This document shows, in pieces, positions 1 to 12,228 of a stretch of DNA of 64,000 nt; within the stretch, counting starts at the first letter, position 1; each line of letters starts with the position of its first letter. The notes beneath the pieces are model-generated. The model saw only the letters and a list, made by a program, of their open reading frames with translations. It ran no database searches and was not told the origin of the DNA. This DNA comes from Monocercomonoides exilis (taxonomy: Eukaryota > Preaxostyla > Oxymonadida > Polymastigidae): assembly GCA_001643675.2 (NCBI GenBank), contig LSRY02000002.1:1075001-1139000 (forward strand). The letters run 5' to 3'. The translations under genes were made by a program, and so were the position numbers.

Positions 1-185
1 CAGAGAAAGAACAAGTTTATCATTTTGAGGAACAAATTATGAACATAACCTCAATGGTTACAACAATAACAAGTTCTTTTTAAACTTTCTTTTGCATTTG
101 ATCATTATTTATTGCCTGAATATATCAAGTTCCGTTCAGCTCAATAACTTGAAAAAGATAAGTATTTCAAACTGATCAAAATCTC

Positions 186-3000
186 TTGTCACATGAAGAT
201 ATCGTCTTTGTGCAGCTGTTGGAGCTTCCAGTAGGAGTGGTGGGATATCTGAAAAATCTTCTTGTTACAGGGGTAGTGCAGCAGTCTTCTCATCCATCAA
301 GGCCTTTGTCTTTTTCTTCTTTATCTTTAATTCGTATGAGTAGAAAAAAAGTGGAGAAGGCTAAAGGTCATTAGCCCATAATTTTCATTTGCATCGACAG
401 TTAACACTTCGGAGGCATCGGTGGTAGCTGCGTTTTTCACGTCATCAGCGATGGACAATATCAAGAGGAGGCTGCAGATTGTTGTGGTTAAGGCTGTTGG
501 GATGTGTGCGATGCACATGTCGCTGTTGCAGCAGTCTCTGCGGAAATATGTCACATGACTTGCTTTCCTTCACAAGCAGAATCATCACAAAAGAAGATGT
601 GGAGCAAACATATCTTTATGGTGACAAATCTGAATGCATTCCTGTTGTCAAACATTCTGTTTGATCCGTTGCTGCTTCCGTCCGCGATAGCGCGGCTGGT
701 GTAGCGATTGCCGCAGTCGAGGCATGTGGTGACGAAGTTGGAGGACGAAGTGATGAGGCGGATGGTTGTTCTATGAAGGATAGAGGAGAGAGCGGAGATG
801 GTGCCGAAAGTGGTTTGGTTGAGAAATGATGATGTGGTTCTGTCTCTGTATGTGCTCGATGAGCGAGAAGACGTGAAGGAGCAGGAGAAGAAGGATGAGG
901 AGACGGAAATGGAGACAGAGAAGAAACTTCAGGAGTTCAACATGATGCTGCAGAGGATCCGGGATGAAGAGCAGATATCGAAGCCTACGAGTTAACTGGA
1001 GGAGCAGCTGCAGGAGAAGGACAAGATCATCTGGATACAACAGAGGAAGATTCCGGAGCTGAGCGAGAAGCACAATGCAGATGTGAAGCAGGTGAAGCAG
1101 GTGAAGCAGGTGAAGGAGAAGAAGTGCTGGGCACAGCGAGGAGGAGTGGTGAGCGTGGTTGGCAAGTGGAAACTAGCTGGTCGGTGGTTATAATTGCCAC
1201 ACCTTCTTTGTTGTCGTCTGCGGGAGGTGGGGAGGTTCAGTCTTTGGCTTTGTTGATTCTGAAGTTGGGGCTGCGTGAAAAGAGTCAAGAGAAGATTGCA
1301 GCGAGTTTCGAATGTGACAGCACTGTGATGCTTGAGCCAGACCCGACGGGAAAGGGGATGTTGTAAAAGTGTGGAGCGGAGTGAGCATAGTGGGAGAAGC
1401 AAATAGCTGTGGAGGAGAGAGTTTCATCATGGAGAAGTGGGGGGGTGCAAATGTGTGGCAGAAGAGAAACTAGATGGAGAAGGAAACGAAGATGCTGATG
1501 GAGCAGTCGAATGCGCAGGAGCAGACGATCTGAAAACAGAAGGAGCTTCTCGAGGAGGCGATTGAGAATCAGTGGATGGCACTTGCGCAAAAGAGCAGGA
1601 TTAAAAGATAATGAAGTCGTCGTATGAAAAGATGGTTCAGCGCCTGGTTGGGTGGGTGAAGCAGCTGGAGGAGAAGGTTGGGTGGGCGTAACTTTGGTGG
1701 GCAGAGAAGGCAGGACAGAGAAGAAAGATGAAAGAGGGAGGGATGGCATGAGGAGGAAGAACGGAAGTTGAGGCATAGAATACGAAAAAGCAGAGGAGGA
1801 TGAATAGGCAGATGAAAAAGAAGCGAGCGTGCCTCATGGGATTCCGCTGTTGCCGCATGAGGATGCGAAGAGAGAGCGGGAGGACTGGATCCCAGCTGGG
1901 GTAGAGGCAGGAGAAGGGGCAGGGAAGGCGACTGTTGTGCAGCGGTTGTACATGCTTCTTGAGCAGACGACAGACAGCCGAGACCGGGAATAGTCGGAGT
2001 GGCCTGTGACTTCGCGTGGTGGAACGGGGGCAGGGCAGCCAGGGGCAGGCGGGGTGCCTTTGCTGGCGGGGTCGACAGCGATGGAGCGGCTGATGAGCTC
2101 AGTATCAGGGTCGCTGAGGCAGGTGGCATACAAAATGACGTATGTGCTTCGGTTGCCACCAACACGGAGGTCGTCTGTTCAGATGCAGATGCTGCTAATG
2201 CCGCTGAATACAGGGCTGCAGCCATTGCTGGTGCTGAAGCTTTGGACAATTGACGGAACAAATAAAGACAAGATCGAAGCAGACCTGGGTGGGGCAATCT
2301 TAAGTGGGGATGGTGGTTCCGAGGCAAAGGTTTGAGGACTTTATTTATATATGATGGTGGGAGAAATTCTCGTAGAAATTGAAGAAAGAGGTGGTGTGGT
2401 TGGCGAGGATGTTTGGGGAAGTGCTGTTCCGGATGGACTTTGCAGGGATGTGGCAATTAGGGGAATTTGTGCGGAAAAAGTAAATTTGAGGTGAAATGCA
2501 GTTTTCATTACATCTTGACGGTGTTTGAAGTTGTATCGGAGAAAAGATGATAGTGTTTTTTGTTGTTTGTGGGAATAAAGTCTGAAAAGAGAAATACCGA
2601 AATATTTGTGTTTCCATCGTTTTAACTGAACAACTTTCGAGCAGAAGCAGCTTCCGGATGTTTGTGATGAAGCTGATCTGCGAAATTCTCATCTGCAGTC
2701 TTTGAATAATGAGATTGTGAAGACAGCGAGATGAGCTGAACAACATAATTCGTAAACTTTATGCAGTATCGAAGGTGGAAGTGGAATGGATTGGGCTGAA
2801 GCTGCCAGTGGAGATTATGCAATCGGTGGTGGAGAAGAAAAAATGGCGGTGGGCGTTGTTCCAGATGGTGCAGCTGCTGCGAGGGCTGTTGCGGCTGAAG
2901 CTGTGGAGGAACGACTCAAAAAAAGGAGATCTGCTTTGATCTTCCTTTGGAGGATGGGCAGTAATTGGCGCAGTTTCTAAAGACGGTGGTGTAGCTGAAA
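186..3000 (+). pseudogene. Degenerate coiled-coil protein gene, copy A
   Basis: I do not recognise a named function. Several short reading frames on this strand match, in the same order, the copy on the opposite strand at 3.4-6.35 kb. A segment near 200-370 carries 'VVQQSSHPSRPLS'. A coiled-coil segment at 900-1100 contains 'MLQRIRDEEQISKPTS', followed by an in-frame TAA and then 'LEEQLQEKDKI'. A block at 1190-1366 contains 'SAGGGEVQSLALLILKLGL', and a block at 2090-2335 contains 'GSLRQVAYKM' and 'LLVLKLW'. The blocks lie in different frames, so the gene is broken by frameshifts and stops. Composition is GC-richer than the AT-rich DNA around it. The protein was probably cytoplasmic with a central Glu/Lys coiled coil; that is inference. 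Ends are approximate. Confidence 0.55.
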
Positions 3001-3429
3001 GAGTTAATAATGAAGCTGAAAATGTTCTTCATTGGTATTGACATCTTTGTTTACATGTACTTTTACAAATTATTCTTCCTCTTCCTCCTACTCCTCTTTC
3101 TCTTCAATTCTATATTTATCGATTTTGATTTTCTCAATTTTTCTTCTTCACTTGATTTTGTTTCATCTATAAACCTCATTCTCCTTCTATATTCCGTTTC
3201 TTTTCACATTCATTTTTTTTTTAAAAATTCTTTGAAAGAAACAAATAAAAATCAACATTGAGAATGGTTTGTCTTCTTTTTGCTTATTTCTGAATGAATA
3301 ATAAAAAATAAGATGGTGAAAAAGGAGGAGGAGGAAGAAGAGGAAGGAAAAGAGGAAGGAGAAGAAGGAAGAAGAAGTTGATGAAACATGACAATATATT
3401 GATTCCTCCTCTATCCCTCTGCCTTTCCA

Positions 3430-6347
3430 TAGCCTTGTGACACAGCTCCACAAACTACCAATCACACAGCAGCAACACAAAGCTGATCGCCTTTTCCACC
3501 TCGTTCTTTTCAGATGCCGCCCCACGAGCTCCACAACAAACCCAATCATCCACAACAGTGACCGCTACCCGTCTTTCTTCTTCTCAGCCAGCTGCATAGA
3601 CTCCATCTTCCGTTTCTGAACCACATCCGCCCCTGCCCCTTCACTTGCCCCTGCTGATGCCACCGAAATCATCAGCCCCTGGCCATTCAGAGCCATCTTC
3701 AGCAGCGCAAAATGCAGGCTAATTGTCTTCTTAACCGTCCTTTTCTCAGATGGACACAGATATGCTCAAATTTCGGAGGTATTAAATTTATTTTGTTGCT
3801 TCAAGAACAGCGTGAAGAAATCGTTGCGCTGGCACGCCTTCACCACATATTCGAATGATAGCAAGCAGCACCCAGACAGCATGTACTCATCCCGAAAAAT
3901 ACCCAGCGATAGCGCATGCGGAGTCTGCGGAATGGACACACAATGAAAAGACTCCTGTTCGAATATATGATCCCTCTCCTAGCTTCGTGTGAAGATGATG
4001 ATGAAAAAGTCAAGGGATCGCAGCTACGAATTGCATCGCGCAGCGCCTTTATCACCTTTTTTCAACTTCATTGCTTCCGCTTGGTTGAAGTTCTTCAAAG
4101 ACCTCAGAAACACAGACGAGTCTGCCTCTCCCTTCTACAAAAAAAATCCCTCAAACTCCACCAAAATAACATCTCGATTTTCTTCTCCGAAGCCTCTTTA
4201 ACCAATGATTTGATTTTCATTCAAAACATCCTGTCCAGAGTCATCAGGAAGATCTAGCTCTCTTCTGCGAGTGGCTTCAACTGAAAACCTTCAAATAGCA
4301 CTTTGCAGATGTAATGAAAACCACAACTTGTCTCCTTTGCGCTCCTCCCCCACAAACTTCCCTAACAACAACACATCAGCAAAGTCATTTGGAAACAGCT
4401 CCACAACGAAGATCATCTTTTATATCACTGCCTCGCTCATCTTCTGCGCTGCATGCTTCACCCACAGCCACATGATCACAAAATCCCCAAACTACTGACT
4501 CGAAACCACAACTCCCGCTAACACAGCGATGCCCTCTCCCAAGTCTGTTGCGTTCATGTCTCCGAATATCCCCAGAATCTACGTCAGCTTCAACACCAGC
4601 GACGACTTACACACTATCATCTGCGGCTTCAACAAACGCTTCATCTGCACAGGCGACTGCAACGTGATCGGTATCCAAAGCTCATGCGCCGTTTCGTGCG
4701 CAACTTGCCTTAGTGACCAAGAAACCGTTCTCATCTGATGCTCCATCGTCTCTTCATTTAACTCCTTCTTTTTCTTCTGCTCCCACTTCTATTGTGCAAG
4801 ATCCGTACGCAGCTTCTCATTCATCTATTGCACAGCGCCTTCTGCATGTGTATCGTCTTTTCCTGTTCTTTTGACAGCACCATTCTTTTCTATCTTTCGC
4901 TGATCCCAGATCTCGTTCCCTAACTTCCACCTCACTCGAAACTCTTTCCACCCACAGTTGTCTTCTTCCCACAACACTCATCCCGCTCCCCACTTTCACA
5001 TCATCCCCCTTCCCTCTCGTTTCTGACCAAACCAACACAGTGCTGTCACATTCGAAGCTCGCTGCAATCTTCTCTTGACTCTTTTCACACAGCCCCAACT
5101 TCAGAATCAACAAAGCCAAAGACTGAACCTCCCCACCTCCCGCAGACAACAACGAAGAAGGCGTAGCAAGCCTTACCACTAATACATCATTATTCGCTTG
5201 CCATCCACACTCTCCACCCCACTCTGCCCTGCTGAGAATGCAGCTTCTTCTCCTTCTCAATCACTACATCAATCAGCTCCACATTCTCATTCATCGCCAC
5301 AAGCTGCTGCAGCTCCTTCACATCTGTGTTATTCTTCTAGTTCAGCTCCAGTATCTTCCTCTCTCGCATACTTTGATCTTGTCATTCTGCTGCAGCTGCT
5401 CCACCAGCCCGCTCGTCCGCTTCGATATCTGCTCGTCGTCCCGGATCTTCTGCAGCAGCATGACGAACTCCGAATACCGTTTCTCCATCTCCTGCTTCGC
5501 CTCCTCGTGCAGCTCCATTAGCTCCGGGATCTGCCGCTCCAGCTCCTCCTTCTCCACCCCCAGCTCCACAACATGCCCCTCGCACTTTCCGTCCTTCTTG
5601 CTTAGCGTCTGAGCAGCGTTCGCCTTTGTCTCCTCCAGGTCTTCCTTCTTGTTCTTCAGCTCTTCACCTCTTCACACGCCGCAACTCTTAGCCTCTTCAC
5701 TTCTTCATCCAATTTCACAACCTCACGCCTCGACAACTGCGATTGTAAGATCTGTGGTGAATGATTAAAATTGATTGTTGATAGACAATAATTCATTCAT
5801 GTCTGCCTCCTTAAAGATGCACTTGCCTTGCAACTTCGTTCACGAAAATGCTGTAAGTTTTATAAGCGGACGCACATGCTGAACTGTAAGCATCGCCGAA
5901 AGCACCACATCGTACGCACACACAACACCTCCATACAGCACCACCCTTTGCGCCACAACATAACCCCTCAGCGTCTGTTGCTCCCTCAGTGACGACTATT
6001 GTGATTTTCATACACTTAAGCCACTTCTCAATATCATCCATCACTCTTGCCGAAGTGAATAACGCCTCCACTGCAGACGCATCCGAAGGGTCAATCATAG
6101 GTGTCGATGATGAAGATGGCTGATCATCTCCTGTCACTTTCTTCTCTTCGCTTCTCCGCCTCCGAAATGGCGAAGTTGATCGGCGTGCTGCTCCAGTTGA
6201 AGAAGACAAAGGCGCTGAGCGATGAGACGACTGCTGAGCTGCCCCGGCCACAAGAAGCTTTTTGATACAACTCATCGCACAAAATTGCAGTGCCTTTCGT
6301 GTCACAAAAACAAAGTCCATATTCAAATAAGAAACGTCAATCATCAC
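3430..6347 (-). pseudogene. Degenerate coiled-coil protein gene, copy B (inverted relative to copy A)
   Basis: Reading right to left, this copy repeats the blocks of copy A: 'KKLLVAGAAQQSSHRS' near 6250, a coiled coil with 'ELERQIPELMELHEEAKQEM' and 'MLLQKIRDDEQISKRTS' at 5342-5569, 'SAGGGEVQSLALLILKLGL' near 5100, and 'WSLRQVAHETAHE' with 'SSLVLKL' near 4600-4730. The longest open pieces are 178 codons (5811-6347) and 147 codons (4817-5260). Between and after them the frame changes repeatedly, with many stops from about 4500 down to 3430. The 3'-half may once have been helical-repeat-like, which I cannot confirm. Together with copy A it forms a head-to-head-type diverged inverted duplication centred near 3.2 kb. 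Function unknown. Confidence 0.55.
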
Positions 6348-6359
6348 CGAAATCTCATC

Positions 6360-8038
6360 TTTTTGATCTAATGGAAAAGAAGGAACAGAATTTCTTTTGA
6401 AAAGATTTGAAATGAGAAAAAATAGATGAGAAACAAAAAAAAGAAAATGAAAAGTTGAAAGCTATTTAAGACATAATTCATGTTTTGATTCAAAACATGA
6501 GATGCCATTTCTTTTTTGAATTTTTTATAAAAGGACATTAAATGCAAGAAATTGCAGTTGTCAATTATTTATTTATTATAAAACTAAAAATTGCTCTTTG
6601 TATACAACTTTTTGAATTTCTTTCAATTCAATGAGGACAGAATCGATGAAATTTTCTTATTTAATAATTTCTGATAAAAAACTCATATTTAAGCAAGTTA
6701 AAATCTATTTATCTTTCAACATAGGAAAACACTGAAAAAAAAGTCTCCATTCGCATAATCAAAACGTAGACTTGAACAGTTGAAATGAAAACAAAGAAAT
6801 ATAAACATATTTTTCTGTGAGTTCAAAAAACAAGAAAAAAAATATTTAAATCAAAAAAGTGATTCAATAGTTAATTGGGTATTTGAAATCTATTTTATTA
6901 AAACGCAATATGTGGGGAAAGGGTGGCAAAACTCAATAGAATAACATTCAGCAATATATAATGGTAACGGAATGATCAACATTTTTTGATCATTTGTGAT
7001 CTGATTTTCAGATCAATTAATATTTTGTGACTTTTCAAAAAAAAAATACCCATATAATTTTTTTTGTATTTGGAAATGAATGTGAAAAATTGCGTTGTGC
7101 CATTTGTCTTTAGAAAATATTAGATGTCTTACAATTCCAATGAAAATGCTTACAATTCGTCGAGCAATTGGGGGAAAATATGAATTTTAATGCTTTTTTT
7201 GCACAAAACATTAAAAAATTGTTTCATTCAAAACTTTGTTATTCTTTCTCAGTTATCAAAATTAATCGGATATTTGAATCTGCAAAAAGAAATCATTGCT
7301 ATTATGGAATAATGTTTAATGAACTGAAACAAATTACAAAAAATGGACAGATTTTATTCTAATTTTTTGAATACGACAAGTTTATCAAAAATTCATTATT
7401 TTTCAATGAAAATGCTTGCAGAAAAATAATTCGTACCAAATGGGAAAACGTGACAAAGTTTTGTATAATTGTTTTCAAAATTTGGATGAAGCTTTTTTTT
7501 AAGGAAAATGAATAAGTTCTGCTCTTAAAATGTCTATAAAGTCTTCCTTAAAAATCCAATTTTTTTTCACAATGATTTCTCACTTTTTCTGAAAAAATGA
7601 GTAAAAATAGAACAAACAAAACCATGTTGAAAATGAAAATGAAGGAGCAGTATTTTTAAATTTTTGTTTGATGGATTTACAATGGTCAACTTGTGCAAAT
7701 TTCAATATTCACTTTTTAAGTTCAAAAAGAAAAGGAACTTAACTGAAACAGTTGCAAATGACCAGGATTTTTCAATTGCTGCAACATCAAATAAATATAA
7801 TTAATATTACAAAATGTTGTTCAATATAAGTGCAATCCTATGAATATCTTTGAGACAGTATTTTATTTGCTTTTATTTTTTAATTTCATTTGTTTCATTT
7901 ATTTGTTTCTTTTTCTTTTTTTTTTGATAAAAAAATTGATAATATATTATTTTCCTAAATTTCATATTTCCTCAGAAATGAGAAAAAGCCAGAAGATTTT
8001 GTGAGGCGACAAATCAATGCTGAATGCTTTGAAAAAAA
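6360..8038. other. AT-rich non-coding stretch
   Basis: No convincing gene is seen on either strand. The sequence is very AT-rich with many homopolymer A/T runs. It contains one inverted copy of a dispersed repeat (listed separately at 7130-7415). A 64-codon frame at 7168-7362 lies inside that repeat and is not considered coding. Confidence 0.6.
7130..7415 (-). repeat. Dispersed ~280-bp repeat, copy 1
   Basis: The reverse complement of this stretch resembles 14200-14460 and 20425-20675. Shared landmarks in order are GCATTTTCATTGAAAAAT, a segment reading TTTTGA-AA-CTGAGAAAG or similar, GTTATGAGTGAA-type sequence, TTGTGCAAAAA, and an end at ATTTTCCCCC. Similarity is interrupted and judged by eye. 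Possibly a non-autonomous transposon or a terminus of one. Confidence 0.5.
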
Positions 8039-8068
8039 AATATAATATAATATAATATAATATAATAT
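8039..8068. repeat. ATATA-type 5-bp microsatellite
   Basis: Five-base units (TATAA) are repeated about six times, followed by more AT-rich DNA. Confidence 0.8.
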
Positions 8069-8396
8069 TATATAATAAAAATTATAAAAAAGAAAGAAAG
8101 AATGAATGAAAAAATGAAAAAATGAAAAAAAATGAAGAAGAAAAATATTACATAATTGAAAAACAAGTACAATAAAAAGAAAAAGCATCTTAAAGATATT
8201 TTTTGATAATTCTTATTATTTTTGTAATAACCATTAAAGTTATATATTTTCTTAACTAAATTTAAAAAAAAATTTGACCTTTTGCAATATTAACAATCAC
8301 AATTTTTCCTTCTACGGTGCTGTATTAGAAGACTGTGGAGCTGTGAGCGGGGCTGGTTTGGATGGATTTTGGGCAGCAAGCGGGGCATACGTGTTT

Positions 8397-8540
8397 GGAG
8401 CTGGAGGTGGAAAAGATGTTTGTGGGCTTGGAGCTGGTGGTGGAAGGGATGTTTGTGGGCTTGGAGCTGGTGGTGGAAGGGATGTTTGTGGGATTGGAGC
8501 TGGAGGTGGAAGGGATGTTTGTGGGATTGGAGCTGGTGGT
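8397..8540 (+). repeat. Minisatellite 1, 33-bp unit, about four copies
   Basis: Four consecutive 33-bp units begin with GGAGCTGGTGGTGGAAGGGA and end in GTTTGTGGG(C/A)TT. On the plus strand the unit reads as Gly/Ala-rich 11-residue repeats (GAGGGRDVCGL type). On the minus strand it reads as 'NPTNIPSTSSS'-type Pro/Ser/Thr repeats. The minus-strand frame is continuous for 74 codons (8549-8325) and ends with a stop at its 3' side. Confidence 0.85.
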
Positions 8541-8589
8541 GCAGTGCATGCTGGAGTTTTTAGAAATGAGGCTGATATGGAAGAAAAGT

Positions 8590-9966
8590 TAGATGGAGGA
8601 GAAGGTGGAATGGAAGGAGGATTTGATGGAAAAGAAGGTGGAATGGAAGGAGGATTTGGATAAAGGAGAAGGTGGAATGGAAGGAAAATTTGGATAAAGG
8701 AGAAGGTGGAATGGAGGAAGAGTTGGATGGAGGAGAAGGTGGAATGGAGGAAGAGTTGGATGGAGGAGAAGGTGGAATGGAGGAAGAATTGGATGGAGGA
8801 GAAGGTGGAATGGAAGGAGGATTTGGATGGAGGAGAAGGTGGAATGGAAGGAGGATTTGATGGAAAAGAAGGTGGAATGGAGGAAGAGTTGGATGGAGGA
8901 GAAGGTGGAATGGAGGAAGAATTGGATGGAGGAGAAGGTGGAATGGAAGGAGGATTTGGATGGAGGAGAAGGTGGAATGGAAGGAGGATTTGATGGAAAA
9001 GAAGGTGGAATGGAAGGAGGATTTGGATGGAGGAGAAGGTGGAATGGAGGAAGAGTTGGATGGAGGAGAAGGTGGAATGGAGGAAGAGTTGGATGAAGGA
9101 GAAATTGTGATGGAGGAAGAGTTAAATGGAGGAGAAGGTGGAATGGAAGGAGGATTTGATGGAAAAGAAGGTGGAATGGAAAGAAGAATTGGATGGAGGA
9201 GAAGGTGGAATGGAGGAAGAGTTGGATGGAGGAGAAGGTGGAATGGAGGAAGAGTTGGATGGAGGAGAAGGTGGAATGGAGGAAGAGTTGGATGGAGGAG
9301 AAGGTGGAATGGAAGGAAGAATTGGATGGAGGAGAAGGTGGAATGGAAGGAAAATTTGGATAAAGGAGAAGGTGGAATGGAGGAAGAGTTGGATGGAGGA
9401 GAAGGTGGAATGGAGGAAGAGTTGGATGGAGGAGAAGGTGGAATGGAAGGAAAATTTGGATAAAGGAGAAGGTGGAATGGAGGAAGAGTTGGATGGAGGA
9501 GAAGGTGGAATGGAGGAAGAGTTGGATGGAGGAGAAGGTGGAATGGAGGAAGAATTGGATGGAGGAGAAGGTGGAATGGAAGGAGGATTTGGATGGAGGA
9601 GAAGGTGGAATGGAGGAAGAGTTGGATGGAGGAGAAGGTGGAATGGAAGGAAAATTTGGATAAAGGAGAAGGTGGAATGGAGGAAGAGTTGGATGGAGGA
9701 GAAGGTGGAATGGAGGAAGAGTTGGATGGAGGAGAAGGTGGAATGGAGGAAGAATTGGATGGAGGAGAAGGTGGAATGGAAGGAGGATTTGATGGAGGAG
9801 AAGGTGGAATGGAGGAAGAGTTGGATGGAGGAGAAGGTGGAATGGAGGAAGAGTTGGATGGAGGAGAAGGTGGAATGGAGGAAGAGTTGGATGGAGGAGA
9901 AGGTGGAATGGAGGAAGAGTTGGATGGAGGAGAAGGTGGAATGGAAGGAGGATTTGATGGAGGGAG
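8590..9966 (+). repeat. Minisatellite 2, 33/34-bp purine-rich unit, about 40 copies
   Basis: The consensus unit begins GGAGGAGAAGGTGGAATGGA and continues with either GGAAGAGTTGGAT or AGGAGGATTTGAT. Variants with GGATTTGGAT are one base longer (34 bp), so the frame slips along the array. The plus strand is strongly purine-rich and G-rich. On the minus strand all three frames of the unit are open, giving a 475-codon frame (10016-8589) that switches among Ser/Pro/Phe/Leu/His-rich 11-residue repeats ('HPTLPPFHLLL', 'SIPPSPPSNSS', 'FLHSTFSSIQL'). That frame ends at TAA (8591-8589), after which the same frame continues into minisatellite 1. I cannot decide whether the array is, or was, the low-complexity part of a minus-strand gene. 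Confidence 0.9.
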
Positions 9967-10199
9967 GGAATTTGAAGAAGTTGATGAAAATTTTGAAAAT
10001 GATGTTTGTTTGACAAATAATTTGTAAAGGAAAAAAAAAATGGCTTTGGTATGTTTTCTTTTTATGATAAAATATTAAATAAAAAAACGAATAAAGATCT
10101 ATTTAATGAAATGAAAAAAGAAATTAATTTAAAAATGTCTTATTCAACATTCTGCAAAAAAACAAGAAATTTTTAAAAAATCAAAGAAAAAGACAGATT

Positions 10200-10990
10200 T
10201 ATGTGAAATTTGTGAAAGAGGAAATTTTTTGGAAAAGAGAAAGAAAGAAATAGTAAGAAAAGGACAAAAATTAATCCAAACTGAAGGTTATGAAATGTAT
10301 TAAATAATTCATCATCGAAAAATGGCCCAACATCAAAGAAACTTTTTTGATGAGAAGAAAGAAAATTTAAGAAAAAATGAAGTAATTATTTTAATGGATT
10401 TGAAAGAGAATTGGTGTTTACCAATTTCTTATAATGAGACTGGAAAATCTTTTTTTAATAAGAAACAAATTTCTCATTTGTGTTTTGTGGTTTTTTATGT
10501 TGATAATTTTGGTATTTAAAAAAATGTTGTTTTAATTCTTTTTTCTGAAATATTGTCTCACGATTATCGATTTGAAAGTGAATGTTTGAAACAACTACTG
10601 CAATTTGATATTTTTTTGAATGTTGATGCTTTTAACTTTTTTTGCGACAATGGGCAGCATTTTCGTAATTCTCAAATTTTTATTTTTATTTTTTCTGATA
10701 ATTCTTTTATATTAAAAAATAAACATTGTTCACTTTCATTTTTTGCTGAACATCACAGTAAAAATGAATGTGATAGTGAGTTTGGTTTTTTAACAAATTG
10801 AATTAATAATAAACTTGGCAAAAAAGTTCTGAGTTGAACATTTGATTTAATAGATTATTTTAGTTATAATTGTTATTCAAATTTGTTTGACACAAATTCT
10901 GATAATTCAACTTTTTTCATATATGATACTTCGAAATGCAGTTTGAATTGTTCTTTTTATATTTTTTCTTCTTCTGTTCAAAATTAGGTT
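10200..10990 (+). pseudogene. Degenerate DDE-type transposase (D-G-H / E-HHxK family), copy 1
   Basis: Fragments in order match the transposase at 20.9-22.4 kb. There is a Cys pair motif 'LCEICERG' (about 10204), then a TAA at 10301-10303, 'QRNFF' followed by 'VIILMDLKENW' (the counterpart of 'VICLFDFKEK' in the other copy, candidate first catalytic Asp), 'FFCDNGQHFRNS' (candidate second Asp), and 'FFAEHHSKNECDSEFG' (candidate third acidic residue and a conserved Gly/Lys/Cys/Asp block). The frame is interrupted by TAA, a frameshift near 10520, then TGA and TAG codons downstream of 10799. Established knowledge: transposase-like proteins with a DxGxH...E-HGK arrangement are widespread, but I cannot assign a superfamily. 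No terminal repeats were found. Confidence 0.6.
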
Positions 10991-10999
10991 TCTTATATA

Positions 11000-12228
11000 T
11001 GGTTGATTATTTTTGTAATCATATTATTTCATTCAAACATTTCGGTGCAAAAATATTTCTTGAAAATCAAAAAAAAAAAATTGAAAAGTGAAAAGGCTTA
11101 TTGAATTCATTAAATTCTTTGATTCAGAAAAACCATTTATTTATTTGAAAACAATAATCAAGCTTTTTCTCTTTTGAACAAAAATTTTCTTTCAAAAACA
11201 AATAATCTTTGAAAAATCAACACCCCGAAAAAAGATATGATTTCAAAAATTATCACCCATATATAAAACGAAGCATCTTTTTTTTAAGGTTTGAATATTA
11301 TTATTTATTACATGAAAAATAAATAAATGAAATAAACTGAGCTGAACTGACAATTAAGGAATCAAATATAATTTTTTTATTGAAAAAAAGAAAGAAACAG
11401 CGAAACTATTCGTCTTGCAACTTTGTTGCAAAAACAGCTTTTGTGTGTATGAAATAAAAGAATAATTGTAGGAAAATAAAATAGAAACAATAAAAAGAAA
11501 AGTTTTCGAAATAAATGATAACAAAAAAAAAATGATATTTATATTTTTGAGAAAGGAAAATTCGGAAAAGGTGGGATGAAAATCATTAAAAATTGAATCA
11601 AATATTATAATTAACATTATGAATAAAAAGTTATGAATATTAATTATGATTTTTTCAACTATTCAAAAAATTCTTTTGATTCAAATTGATATTCAAATTA
11701 TTCAGGAATGTCACAGGCGAGTAATTAATTTTTTTAAAATTCATTTATAAATTCATTTTAAGAAAAAAATTTATTTTGTAATTCTGTCAAAATACCTTTT
11801 TTCACACAGAATTCTTTTTCTGAAGGGTTTTTGTAATTCAATTGATAATAATAAAAATTAATGAATTTTTTGAGTGATTTTTTTAATTTATAAATACCAA
11901 TTATTTATAACTTTTATAATGAACGTATTTTCAAATTATTTCTATTGCATCTTCATTTTTGTTTTTCATATTTTTGATTATAACGAAATTTTCTATATGT
12001 TGAAATAATTCTCTATCAAAAAAAAGATAACAAATTCGAAAATTTACAATTATTTGTTTATACTTATCCGATGAAACCAAATAATATTCGGCTGAGGACT
12101 CGACTGATTTAATGGTTTTTCTTTAAAGTTAATTTAAAATTGAGTAATTTGCAGGACTTATTTCTTGAATCAATTCCACAGGAAAAAAAATTGATGATAA
12201 TTATTATTCCAAAATAACAACAATAATC
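11000..12228. other. AT-rich non-coding stretch with a dispersed-repeat copy
   Basis: No gene is supported. A segment at about 11085-11275 resembles 13985-14160: both hold GAAAAGT/ATGAAAAGG, an AATCAACACC(C/T)CGAAAAAAG-like block, and 'GATTTCAAA..AATCAC'. An 87-codon frame on the minus strand (11354-11617) is hydrophobic and Phe/Ile-rich, as expected of chance frames in AT-rich DNA. Confidence 0.5.

Noticed and set aside
8590-9966. The 33-bp array as a CRISPR
   Set aside because: Units are directly adjacent with no unique spacers, the unit is purine-rich coding-length DNA, and the context is eukaryotic.
8589-10016. 475-codon minus-strand frame as a confirmed gene
   Set aside because: All three frames are open because of unit composition, and the reading changes character with every 34-bp unit, so openness alone proves nothing; it is kept only as a possibility in the repeat entry.
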